Positions 33,981-41,944 of a stretch of DNA of 47,969 nucleotides are shown here, one piece after another. Source of the stretch: Sulfurimonadaceae bacterium. GTDB taxonomy: Bacteria > Campylobacterota > Campylobacteria > Campylobacterales > Sulfurimonadaceae. Each line of letters begins with the position of its first letter. Positions within the stretch are counted from its first letter, which is position 1. Position numbers and translations under genes: made by a program. Below the pieces are notes generated by a model that was given only the letters and a program-made list of their open reading frames with translations, did no database searches and was not told where the DNA came from. Location of the stretch: the NCBI GenBank assembly GCA_028683835.1, contig JAQUHB010000017.1, positions 1-47,969 of the forward strand. Reading direction: 5' to 3'.

Positions 33981-34006
33981 ATCAATATATCTTGATATAT
34001 TATAAT
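33981..34006 (+). promoter_or_regulatory. ArsR/SmtB-type operator and -10 box
   Basis: ATCAA-N6-TTGAT (33981-33996) matches the form of known ArsR operators. It overlaps a longer palindrome AATATATC-TT-GATATATT (33984-34001). A TATAAT at 34001-34006 and another at 34015-34020 supply -10 boxes, so a bound repressor would cover the promoter of the metalloid operon. No arsR gene is in the window, so the regulator must be encoded elsewhere. Confidence 0.6.
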
Positions 34007-34039
34007 TAAACTGTTATAATTCCCAAAAAGGGATAAATA

Positions 34040-34495
34040 ATGAAACGTTTACATGTACATATCAGTGTTGGAAGTCTTCAAGAAAGTCGTCATTTTTATA
34101 CTGCATTGTTTGGCAGTGAACCTACAAAAATAAAAGATGATTATTTACAATGGATACTGGATGATCCTTATATTAATTTTGCGATCTCTTCTGGGCGTGC
34201 AGAACTTGGATTAAATCATTTAGGAATTCAAGTCGAAAGTGATGACGCACTCGAGGTCATTGAAAAAAGATTATTAGCAGCAAATATTGGCGGAGAAAAA
34301 CAGGAAGCGGCACAGTGTTGCTATGCACAAAGTAAAAAATACTGGATCGAAGATCCTCAGCATGTTATCTGGGAAAACTATCATACCTCTGAGCAGATCG
34401 AAGTATTTGGCGGAGATCATTTCACTGGAGGGGTAGGATGCTGTCAACCAAGTTTTTCTACCAATGGTAAATGGTCAAGCAAAGGAAGTTGTTGA
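34040..34495 (+). CDS. ArsI/CadI-type glyoxalase-fold protein
   Basis: 151 residues, one vicinal-oxygen-chelate (VOC) domain pair. Metal ligands fit the ArsI C-As lyase pattern: H5, H60 (LNHLGIQ) and E112 (IWENY). The vicinal Cys93-Cys94 pair is the feature that binds organoarsenicals in ArsI. A Cys-rich tail (GVGCCQ and a final Cys) adds thiol ligands. ArsI cleaves methylarsenite C-As bonds; CadI is the cadmium-induced relative. First gene behind the ArsR-like operator, followed by arsC. Function as ArsI is likely but not certain. Confidence 0.8.
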   Translation: MKRLHVHISVGSLQESRHFYTALFGSEPTKIKDDYLQWILDDPYINFAISSGRAELGLNHLGIQVESDDALEVIEKRLLAANIGGEKQEAAQCCYAQSKKYWIEDPQHVIWENYHTSEQIEVFGGDHFTGGVGCCQPSFSTNGKWSSKGSC

Positions 34496-34571
34496 TAAGT
34501 TGTCAAAATATATTCCTTAAACTTATTCGCTCTAATCTTATTCAACTATCTAAAAATGGAGATTGTAAATT

Positions 34572-34976
34572 ATGAAAAATGTTCTTATCCTTTGTACGGG
34601 CAATAGTTGCCGATCTATTATGGCTGAAGCGCTTATCAATGCTAAAATGGGAGATTGTGTTCACGCTCAAAGCTCAGGTGTGAAAGCGAGCGGTAAGGTA
34701 AACCCTTATGCTCAAGAACTTTTAATATCGAAAGGATATTGGAGAGATGAGTATCACTCCAAAGTGATTGATACTGTTCTTGATACGGCTTTTGATCTTG
34801 TTGTCACAGTGTGTGACCATGCACATGAGACTTGTCCTATGTTTCCTAAAGCTATTAAGACGATTCACGTCGCTTTTGAAGACCCAAGCGGTAAAATAGT
34901 AGATGAATATGCAAAAACACTTGATCTTATTGTAGAAAAGCTTTTACCGATTGTTAAAACTGAATTGTGTAGTTAA
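34572..34976 (+). CDS. arsC: Arsenate reductase ArsC (thioredoxin-linked, LMW-PTP fold)
   Basis: 134 residues. The P-loop CTGNSCRS (8-15) and the redox cysteines Cys81 and Cys88 (VCDHAHETCP) are those of the thioredoxin-dependent S. aureus pI258-type enzyme. Arsenate is reduced to arsenite with electrons from thioredoxin. It lies 76 nt after the ArsI-like gene and 60 nt before ccdA. The thioredoxin-like proteins downstream could supply the electrons. No arsenite permease (ArsB, Acr3 or ArsP) follows directly, which is unusual. Confidence 0.94.
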   Translation: MKNVLILCTGNSCRSIMAEALINAKMGDCVHAQSSGVKASGKVNPYAQELLISKGYWRDEYHSKVIDTVLDTAFDLVVTVCDHAHETCPMFPKAIKTIHVAFEDPSGKIVDEYAKTLDLIVEKLLPIVKTELCS

Positions 34977-35036
34977 TATGGCTAAGGGTCATATTGTTGC
35001 CACACTCATGAAAAACCTAAATGGTAGTTATCATAA

Positions 35037-35738
35037 ATGTTAGAGAATCTTTTTAGCTTACTTGATTCTCATACATACATCGCATTCTTTGCAGCGTTTA
35101 TTGCCGGAAGTATTACCGCTGTCGCTCCATGTTCACTGATCTCCGTTCCTTTATTGGTAGGAAGTTCTTTGGCGCTCAACAAAGATCTCATCGGGCGAAA
35201 AAAAGCTCTTTACACCTATGCTTTTGCTTCATTATTTGCCCTGGGTGTTGGAATCAGTTTTTCGATTCTTGGGTTTATGGTGGCAAAATTTGGTGCATTT
35301 TTTTCTATCGCACCAACGTGGGCTTATATGAGTGCAGGAGTTATGAGTCTTTTCATCGCTGCATACGCATATGGTATTATTCCCGCAATGGACAAATCAG
35401 GGATTATGAAAACCTTCATACGATTTCGACTTTTTGGTGGTTTGCTAGTGGGATTGGTGTTTGGACTCGTCAGCACTCCCTGTGCTTCTGCTCCACTAGT
35501 GGCTATTATAAGCGCAGCAGCAAATAGCAGTTACCCTTATGCTTACGCACTCATACTGACTTTTGCCCTAGGACATTCACTTCTTTTATTAGTTGCTGGT
35601 ATTTCTGTAGGATTTACTCAGAGTATAGTCTCTAGTTCAGCTATCAGACGAATATCAGATAGTATCAATACCTCTTTTGCTTTACTTTTGGTAGGATTTG
35701 GATTTTATTTTATTTATCAAGCAGTGTTACAATTTTAA
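35037..35738 (+). CDS. ccdA: CcdA/DsbD-type thiol-redox membrane protein
   Basis: 233 residues with about six membrane segments. The two conserved cysteines of the CcdA family are present: Cys32 in VAPCSL and Cys149 in STPCASAP. Together they carry reducing equivalents from cytoplasmic thioredoxin to periplasmic partners. It is followed 16 nt later by a periplasmic thioredoxin-like protein, its probable partner. Position inside a metalloid efflux operon suggests it keeps thiols for metal binding or reduction outside the membrane, by inference. Confidence 0.9.
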   Translation: MLENLFSLLDSHTYIAFFAAFIAGSITAVAPCSLISVPLLVGSSLALNKDLIGRKKALYTYAFASLFALGVGISFSILGFMVAKFGAFFSIAPTWAYMSAGVMSLFIAAYAYGIIPAMDKSGIMKTFIRFRLFGGLLVGLVFGLVSTPCASAPLVAIISAAANSSYPYAYALILTFALGHSLLLLVAGISVGFTQSIVSSSAIRRISDSINTSFALLLVGFGFYFIYQAVLQF

Positions 35739-35754
35739 ATTCAAGGAATAGAGA

Positions 35755-36138
35755 ATGAAACGATTGATTGTAGCTGGAGTTTTACTCCTTAGTACAACAA
35801 TATTTGGTGCAGATACAATGCTGAATGAAACACCTTATGAAATTGCCAAAAGCGATATAGGTAAAGGGAAAGCCGTAATGCTAGAAATTGGCTCAGATAA
35901 GTGCGGCAGTTGTCAGGATATGGGAAAAATGCTCTATCGTGTCAAAAAAAGTGCTCCTGATGCTATGATATTTTTTATCAATGTCTGGCAAGAGCGTAAA
36001 GCAATCAAAATATTAGCCATACAGATGATACCAACACAAATTATTTATGATGCTAAAGGTAAAGAGGTATATCGTCATATTGGACCATTAACCGGCGAAG
36101 AACTGGGTAAGGCTCTCACTCAATACAAAGTAAGATAA
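35755..36138 (+). CDS. Periplasmic thioredoxin-like protein (CGSC)
   Basis: 127 residues. The signal peptide (about 1-18) is followed by a thioredoxin fold with the active site CGSC (Cys50-Cys53). The later QMIPTQIIYDAKG holds the cis-Pro. The protein is SoxW/TlpA-like in type. RBS AAGGAA precedes ATG. It is sandwiched between ccdA and a second small thiol protein, and most likely receives electrons from CcdA. Confidence 0.88.
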   Translation: MKRLIVAGVLLLSTTIFGADTMLNETPYEIAKSDIGKGKAVMLEIGSDKCGSCQDMGKMLYRVKKSAPDAMIFFINVWQERKAIKILAIQMIPTQIIYDAKGKEVYRHIGPLTGEELGKALTQYKVR

Positions 36139-36148
36139 GGAAGAATTG

Positions 36149-36379
36149 ATGAAGATAGAAATCTTAGGAACAGGTTGTTCCAAATGTCGTGAACTTGAAG
36201 CAAAAGTCAAAGAAGCTGTTGCAAGAAGTGGTAAATTTGTTCAAATAGAAAAAGTTGGAGATATCATGAAAATTATGGAATACAATGTTATGAGTACTCC
36301 AGGACTCGTGATCGATGGAGTTGTAAAATCGACAGCAAAAGTACCGAGTGTAGACGAAATAATTGCGATGATAGGCTGA
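36149..36379 (+). CDS. Small thioredoxin-family protein (redox-active disulfide protein 2 type)
   Basis: 76 residues from ATG 36149, behind AAGGAAG; a TTG one codon upstream is less likely. CSKC at 10-13 gives the redox pair, and a cis-Pro occurs in MSTPGLVIDG. It has no signal peptide and is therefore cytoplasmic. Proteins of this MJ0307-like group commonly sit next to ArsP or CcdA-type genes in arsenic or mercury operons. It could be the electron donor to ArsC or to CcdA. Confidence 0.85.
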   Translation: MKIEILGTGCSKCRELEAKVKEAVARSGKFVQIEKVGDIMKIMEYNVMSTPGLVIDGVVKSTAKVPSVDEIIAMIG

Positions 36380-36383
36380 GACA

Positions 36384-37664
36384 GTGAGACTACATTCACT
36401 GATATGGCTTGCCGCTTTTAGTATTTCTGCTCACGCTATAACACTAGAAGAACTATTTACGTCACTCAAATCCTCTCCTGCAATCACTCAAGATCGACTC
36501 AGTGTTGAAGAGTCAAAAAAAGTAACAGAAGTGCTTCATGGATCACTTTATCCAAAAGTGTATGGTTTTGCTTCGATCGAGCATTATAGCAATCCTACTA
36601 ATTTACGGCCACTTCTTCCAACAGAATCTGCGGCTTTAATGTCACAAAACGGAACTTTGCCTTTTAGTAGAAATATTGGTAAAGTTGGTTTGAAAGGCTC
36701 AATACCGCTATACAATGGATCACTTTATGCCTTGATTGACGAGCTTAAAATGACCCATAAAAGTTTGCAAAGCCAAAAACATCTTGATATGCTTTCAAAA
36801 GAGGCTGAACTTGTAGATAGTGATGCTGCACTGATATATTTTGAACGTTTTACAAATGCTCTCAATTCTCAAAATACCTCAATTCAAAAAACGAAAGAGC
36901 GCATTGATGTTGGAGTCAAAAATGGACGATATGCCCAAGCAGAGAGTTTGAAGCTTCAAAATGCTCTTTCATCCTTACGCATTTCCATCGAAGACACTAC
37001 AGCGAAACGAGTCGCCTATGCGCAACAAATCAGAGCTTTGACAAATTTAGAGATCACTCAAAGTATCCCGATGAATCTCAAGGGTGCAATCACTACCTCC
37101 TCTGAAGATGTAGCATTTCTTGAACCGTTTAAACAAAAAGTTGAAGCTAAAAATTATGCATCCAAAGCTGCAGAACGATCTCTATTACCGGTAGTCACAG
37201 CAGATGCGACACTCTTTCGGGGATGGGGAGAAGCATATAATAATGGAGATCAATTTCATCAAGATTACGGTACTGTCGGCATATACGTCAATCTCCCATT
37301 ATTTGATGCAAGTAGTTACAAATCGATTGAAAAAACTCATCTAGCGGCCCTTCAAGCTCAAAGTGCATTAGAGCAAAAAAGAATCGAATTGAGTGCAAAA
37401 ATAAAAACTCTTCATAGTGATGAAAATAGCCTTATCAATTCTCTTTCCAGTGCCAAGATGCGAGTTGCATCCAGTGAAGAGCTTCTTGCAATCGGCAAAC
37501 TTGCTGTACAAAATGGTCGTCTGAGCATTGAAGAGTATCTTCGCTATGAAGATGCCTTGTTGGACGCAAAAGCGACACAAGCCGCAATTGAATGGAAATT
37601 GTGGAGAACACGGAGCGCAATTGCAATTATTTATGGCATCGATCTTGCCGACATTATGGAGTAA
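36384..37664 (+). CDS. TolC-family outer membrane efflux protein
   Basis: 426 residues from GTG 36384, 4 nt after the previous stop. A signal peptide (to about residue 18, ending SAHA) is followed by two repeats of the outer-membrane-factor helices, with long periplasmic coiled coils (about 140-215 and 345-400). The sequence YLRYEDALLDAKATQAAIEWKLWRTRSAI near the end is typical. It should form the trimeric exit duct of the RND pump whose adaptor and permease genes follow. The coding sequence ends 4 nt before the adaptor start. Confidence 0.87.
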   Translation: MRLHSLIWLAAFSISAHAITLEELFTSLKSSPAITQDRLSVEESKKVTEVLHGSLYPKVYGFASIEHYSNPTNLRPLLPTESAALMSQNGTLPFSRNIGKVGLKGSIPLYNGSLYALIDELKMTHKSLQSQKHLDMLSKEAELVDSDAALIYFERFTNALNSQNTSIQKTKERIDVGVKNGRYAQAESLKLQNALSSLRISIEDTTAKRVAYAQQIRALTNLEITQSIPMNLKGAITTSSEDVAFLEPFKQKVEAKNYASKAAERSLLPVVTADATLFRGWGEAYNNGDQFHQDYGTVGIYVNLPLFDASSYKSIEKTHLAALQAQSALEQKRIELSAKIKTLHSDENSLINSLSSAKMRVASSEELLAIGKLAVQNGRLSIEEYLRYEDALLDAKATQAAIEWKLWRTRSAIAIIYGIDLADIME

Positions 37665-37668
37665 ATTT

Positions 37669-38751
37669 ATGAAAAAGAAAATCATTTTATTGATCTTGAC
37701 TATCGCTGTAATAGCTGGTGGCGTAGTAGCAATCAAAAATAAAAAAAAGAGTCTTGCGGAACTTAAAACTCCATCAGCCGAGATGGTTACTGCTCGTCTG
37801 TTTGAACCAAAATTCAAACAGACTCAACTTACAATACAAGTTCTTGCAGAGGTAAACAGTGATCATGAGATTACTTTTACTCCTCGATTTGCAGCGATGG
37901 TGGAATCAATTGCACCGATTGGAAGCGTGTTTAAGAAAGGTTCTCTTATACTGAATCTTGACGATACAGACATAAAAACCGATTTACTCAATCTTTCTGC
38001 TGATCTAAACAGTGCTCAAAGCGATGAAGCGGCCAAACAAACACAATATGAAACTATAAATGAGATTCATCGCCGTACATTAGAACTCCTAGCAGTCGGA
38101 GGAGCTTCTAAAGAGCAATCTCAAAATGAACAAACACAGCTTGCTTCTGCTGCTGCGGCACTTCAAAGTGTCAAAAGCCGTATGTCAACCCTCAAAGCAA
38201 AAAAAATGCTTGACGAAAATCTCTTACGCTATACACGTCTCATCGCTCCGTATGATGGTATTGTCACTCAAAAAATGGTCAATACAGGTGACTTTGCTTC
38301 GATAGGCAAACCACTTCTGGTATTTTCAGGATATGATGGAAAATATTTAAAAGTAAAACTTCCCCAAGAGCAACTCTATAGTGCTCTTTTGTATAATAAT
38401 CAAAAGATCCCGCTTGAAGCTTTAGGAAGTTCACCTGATGGGTTAGCGACTTTTATTGCCCGTCCTTCTAAGATTATTGAAAACATCGGTGCAAAAATCA
38501 ACATTGATCTCATAGCATATAATGGTAATGCTACATATTTGCCTTCTGATACACTTTTACGAAATGCAGATGGTGATCAGGTGCTCGTTTTTTCTAATGG
38601 GAAAGTGACTTCTAAAAAAATAACAATTAAAACCTGCAACGCACTTGGATGTATAAGTGACGATCATCTTGAGGGATTAAAAATACTCCAAGCCTCTCCT
38701 GATGCACTTTTACGTGCGCTTAGCGGTACTACACTTACGATAGGCAATTAA
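37669..38751 (+). CDS. RND efflux periplasmic adaptor (membrane fusion protein)
   Basis: 360 residues from ATG 37669. Longer readings would overlap the TolC gene. An N-terminal membrane anchor (about 4-22) is followed by the lipoyl/barrel-sandwich half-motif (VESIAPIGSVFKKGSLILNLDD), a coiled-coil hairpin (about 100-180) and the second lipoyl half (YTRLIAPYDGIVTQKMVNTGDF). A beta-barrel region comes last. It links the TolC-like channel to the permease that starts 2 nt downstream. Confidence 0.9.
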   Translation: MKKKIILLILTIAVIAGGVVAIKNKKKSLAELKTPSAEMVTARLFEPKFKQTQLTIQVLAEVNSDHEITFTPRFAAMVESIAPIGSVFKKGSLILNLDDTDIKTDLLNLSADLNSAQSDEAAKQTQYETINEIHRRTLELLAVGGASKEQSQNEQTQLASAAAALQSVKSRMSTLKAKKMLDENLLRYTRLIAPYDGIVTQKMVNTGDFASIGKPLLVFSGYDGKYLKVKLPQEQLYSALLYNNQKIPLEALGSSPDGLATFIARPSKIIENIGAKINIDLIAYNGNATYLPSDTLLRNADGDQVLVFSNGKVTSKKITIKTCNALGCISDDHLEGLKILQASPDALLRALSGTTLTIGN

Positions 38752-38753
38752 AA

Positions 38754-41700
38754 ATGTTTGAATATTTTTTCCGACGCAGCTATCTACTATTCGCTCTTGT
38801 TGGGTTGTTTATGGTTTTTGGGATTGAGGGATTAAAAAATACCCCTAAAAATCTTTTTCCTGATTCTGAACGCCCTCAAGCGATCATCATTACCCAAATA
38901 CCTGGTGCGAGTGCGCAACTTGCTGCATCTACAGTATCTAAACCAATCGAAGAGGAGATGGCAAGACTCTCATTAACTCGTCAAATTAGCTCAACGAGTA
39001 TGAGCGGATACAGTATCGTTAAAGTCGAATTCGAATATAACAAAGGACTCTCTGCAGCCATTCAGGATGTTTCTAATGCTCTTTCCGTTGTTCGTCCAAA
39101 ACTTCCAGACAATGCTTCGCCGGCGGTTTACAGTGCAGGTTCATTTACCCAGCCGGTTGAAGTAATAGCGCTCTCACCAAAAAAAGGGAGTTCTCTTACC
39201 CTATCACAAATACGCACACTCGCTGATGGAGTTATCAAACCCAAACTTTTGGCTACAGGCAATTTTGGTAATGTCGAGGTATTCGGCGGACATAAAAGTG
39301 CCTTTAAAATAGAACTTGATCCAAATAAAATTACTGCATACGGTCTAAAAACAGATGCTGTTATCTCTACTTTGGCTGCAGTCGATAAAGATACACCGCT
39401 AGGATTTAGCAAAAGCAGTAAAAGCTTCATGACGATCACCTATTATGGTGAAAAAACTGATGTCACCGCTTTACGTGCCCTTTACGTTGCTCCTAATATT
39501 CATCTTGGGGATATTGCACAGGTAAACTGGAGTGAAGAAGAACGTTTCAGTGGTTTTATAGGAGATGGAAAAAATGCAATTGCCCTAGCGATAGAGCGCT
39601 CTCCTGGTGGTAGCGTTCTCTCCGTTAGTAATGCCGCAAGAGAACAACTCGTAAAGTTGCAAAATATCTATCCCAATATCGATTTACAAATTGTTGACAC
39701 CCAGCGTAATCTGATCGAAACAGCCAATACTAATATGCTTGAAGCACTTCGAGATGCAATTATTTTTACACTGATTGTTCTGTTGTTTTTTCTGGGTAAT
39801 CTCAGAGCCGTCTTAGCCGCAGGGCTTTCCATCCCGTTGGTATTTTTTGGAACTATCGGGATAATCTATCTCACAGGTGGAGAACTCAACATCGTCATCT
39901 ACACTGCAATTATTCTAGCGCTTGGAATGTTGGTGGATGATGCGGTTGTTGTTTTAGAAAATATTGAACGTCACCTTGAAAAGGCTGAAGATCTTTGCGA
40001 TGCAATTCAAAACGGTACAAAAGAAGTCTTAGCTCCAATCTTTGCCGGTACTATTGCTACAATAGCTATTATCGCCCCTTTGATGTTTGTAGGAGATTTT
40101 CCTCAAACGATTTATCGTCCTCTTATATCGACGTTGATTATTGCGCTAGTTTTGTCATATATACTTTCTATTACGTTTATTCCTAAACTCTCTTTTTATC
40201 TTTATCGTAACGGTCACAGCAAAAACCGCTTTGAACTATTTTTTGAACGCTTCTATGAAAAGAGTTTGGCAAAACTTATGCCAGTCTATCTAAGTGCGTT
40301 AACTTTCACACATAAAAGTGGGTTACGAAAAATTGTTGTGACAATAGCAATGGTGATTTTTCTTCTAATCAGTATGAAAACAGTTATGCCGCTCATCGGC
40401 AAAGATACAATGCCTCCAATGGATACAGGAATCATAAAAGCTTCAATCGCCTTAAGTCCAAACGAAACGACTGTAAGTGCAGAGGCAAAGTTAAAGCCAT
40501 TTTTGGTATGGCTGCATACTCAACCTGAAGTAATAAGTTCTGCGGTAAGTTTCGGTTCTGAACCGGGGGTATTATCACTCGGAAGTGGTAATCTTCCAAC
40601 CGAAGCAACCATTACTATTAACTGTATCAACCGCTTTGAACGTAAGCAAAACATTTGGCAAATAGAAGACGCAATACGTCATCATCTACGGGAAATATCC
40701 GGTATATCAAAAGTTGATGTATTTGATTTTGGAGCAACTGCTATCTCGACCATAAAAGCTCCTTTGGATATTCGTCTCAGCGCAGATGATCCCTCACTGC
40801 TTCCCTCAGCAGCTCATGATGTAAAAAAACGTCTCATGAATATCACCGGGCTCAATAGTGTTTCACAAAGCTGGGATGCCAATCAGGCTGAAGTGAAACT
40901 CTCGATCAATACAAATAAAGCGCTCAGTTACGGGATTACTCCTCTTGGAATTTTTACTCAGCTCCCACTAAGTGGTCGAATCATCGGCTATGCATCTAAT
41001 CTTACTAGCCTCAGTGCTCAGCCTTTGCAGATTTATATCAATGCATCACACCGCGCCGATGCGCAAAATCTTTCTACCCTTATGATATCAACCCCAAAAG
41101 GGATGATTCCTTTGGGAGAAATGGCACAGATCAAAATAGATCTCACCAGTTCCAAAATTGAGCGAACCAATATGCACTACACACTGGATGTAAATGGGTA
41201 CCGTGCAAAAAAAGCGGCAACTCTTCTTACAGATGATGCAAATAGACAATTGGAAGGATTGACACTAAAAGGTATAACAATATCTCAAGAAGGGGATATC
41301 GCACAATTAAATGATTCTCTGGGACGAATGCTTAAGGCCGTAGGAATGGGATTAGCTTTGTTATTTGTCGCATTAATAGCCATTTATGAGTCTGTTCGTC
41401 TTTCTGCTGTCATGATTTTAACTCTTCCATTTGCTATGATCGGTGCGGCGTGGGGAATGCTCTTGTTTGATAAACCAAGCTGTATGCCAAGTATGCTTGG
41501 TATCTTGTTATTGTTTGGAATTCTCATTAAAAACTCGATTTTGTTGATCGATTTTTACAAAGAAAAACGACATACTCATCCGCCATTTGAAAGTGCTATG
41601 GAAAGTGTTCGTTTACGATTTCGTCCAGTTATGATGACGGCATTTGGAACAATCGCCGGAATGCTCCCAATCGCATTTGAGTGGGCAGTCGGGTTGGAAC

Positions 41701-41810
41701 GTTTATCACCGCTAGCAGATGTTGCCATTGGCGGACTCATTGTTGGAACGCTTCTCACTCTCTTTTTTGTTCCGATGATGGCATACAGTGTGGATAAAGA
41801 AAGAAAATGA
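38754..41810 (+). CDS. RND efflux permease, HAE-type
   Basis: 1018 residues, the usual size. The protein has 12 membrane segments with two large periplasmic loops. The proton-relay residues are those of drug (HAE) pumps, not heavy-metal (HME) pumps: LGMLVDDAVVVLENI in TM4 with the Asp pair, and LIKNSILLIDF in TM10 with Lys. Overall similarity is to AcrB-like permeases. Together with the TolC-like and adaptor genes it makes a complete tripartite pump. Its linkage to ArsC, ArsI and CcdA suggests metalloid or thiol-conjugate export, though the substrate is not shown. Confidence 0.93.
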   Translation: MFEYFFRRSYLLFALVGLFMVFGIEGLKNTPKNLFPDSERPQAIIITQIPGASAQLAASTVSKPIEEEMARLSLTRQISSTSMSGYSIVKVEFEYNKGLSAAIQDVSNALSVVRPKLPDNASPAVYSAGSFTQPVEVIALSPKKGSSLTLSQIRTLADGVIKPKLLATGNFGNVEVFGGHKSAFKIELDPNKITAYGLKTDAVISTLAAVDKDTPLGFSKSSKSFMTITYYGEKTDVTALRALYVAPNIHLGDIAQVNWSEEERFSGFIGDGKNAIALAIERSPGGSVLSVSNAAREQLVKLQNIYPNIDLQIVDTQRNLIETANTNMLEALRDAIIFTLIVLLFFLGNLRAVLAAGLSIPLVFFGTIGIIYLTGGELNIVIYTAIILALGMLVDDAVVVLENIERHLEKAEDLCDAIQNGTKEVLAPIFAGTIATIAIIAPLMFVGDFPQTIYRPLISTLIIALVLSYILSITFIPKLSFYLYRNGHSKNRFELFFERFYEKSLAKLMPVYLSALTFTHKSGLRKIVVTIAMVIFLLISMKTVMPLIGKDTMPPMDTGIIKASIALSPNETTVSAEAKLKPFLVWLHTQPEVISSAVSFGSEPGVLSLGSGNLPTEATITINCINRFERKQNIWQIEDAIRHHLREISGISKVDVFDFGATAISTIKAPLDIRLSADDPSLLPSAAHDVKKRLMNITGLNSVSQSWDANQAEVKLSINTNKALSYGITPLGIFTQLPLSGRIIGYASNLTSLSAQPLQIYINASHRADAQNLSTLMISTPKGMIPLGEMAQIKIDLTSSKIERTNMHYTLDVNGYRAKKAATLLTDDANRQLEGLTLKGITISQEGDIAQLNDSLGRMLKAVGMGLALLFVALIAIYESVRLSAVMILTLPFAMIGAAWGMLLFDKPSCMPSMLGILLLFGILIKNSILLIDFYKEKRHTHPPFESAMESVRLRFRPVMMTAFGTIAGMLPIAFEWAVGLERLSPLADVAIGGLIVGTLLTLFFVPMMAYSVDKERK

Positions 41811-41888
41811 ATTTTGAAACTTCTCCTTACAATAGTTTGAAAGAAACACCGATACGGAAGTTTGTACAAAGCGGAAAAATATCATAAA

Positions 41889-41918
41889 CAAAAATATTTC
41901 TAGGAACTAATATTTTTG
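41889..41918. terminator. Bidirectional hairpin between the RND and P-type ATPase genes
   Basis: CAAAAATAT (41889-41897) and ATATTTTTG (41910-41918) form perfect 9-bp arms with a 12-nt loop. The A/T runs at each foot allow termination from both sides. The two genes meet tail to tail here. Confidence 0.6.
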
Positions 41919-41944
41919 ACTTGCTATACTGAGAAAATAAGAGA

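Noticed and set aside
34978-35043. 21-codon ORF between arsC and ccdA (MAKGHIVATLM...)
   Set aside because: It overlaps the ccdA start, has no ribosome site of its own, and shows no recognised family. It is treated as chance.
36384-41810. RND system as a CusCBA-type heavy-metal pump
   Set aside because: TM4 and TM10 carry the Asp pair and Lys of HAE drug pumps, not the HME signature, and the adaptor lacks a Met-rich metal site.
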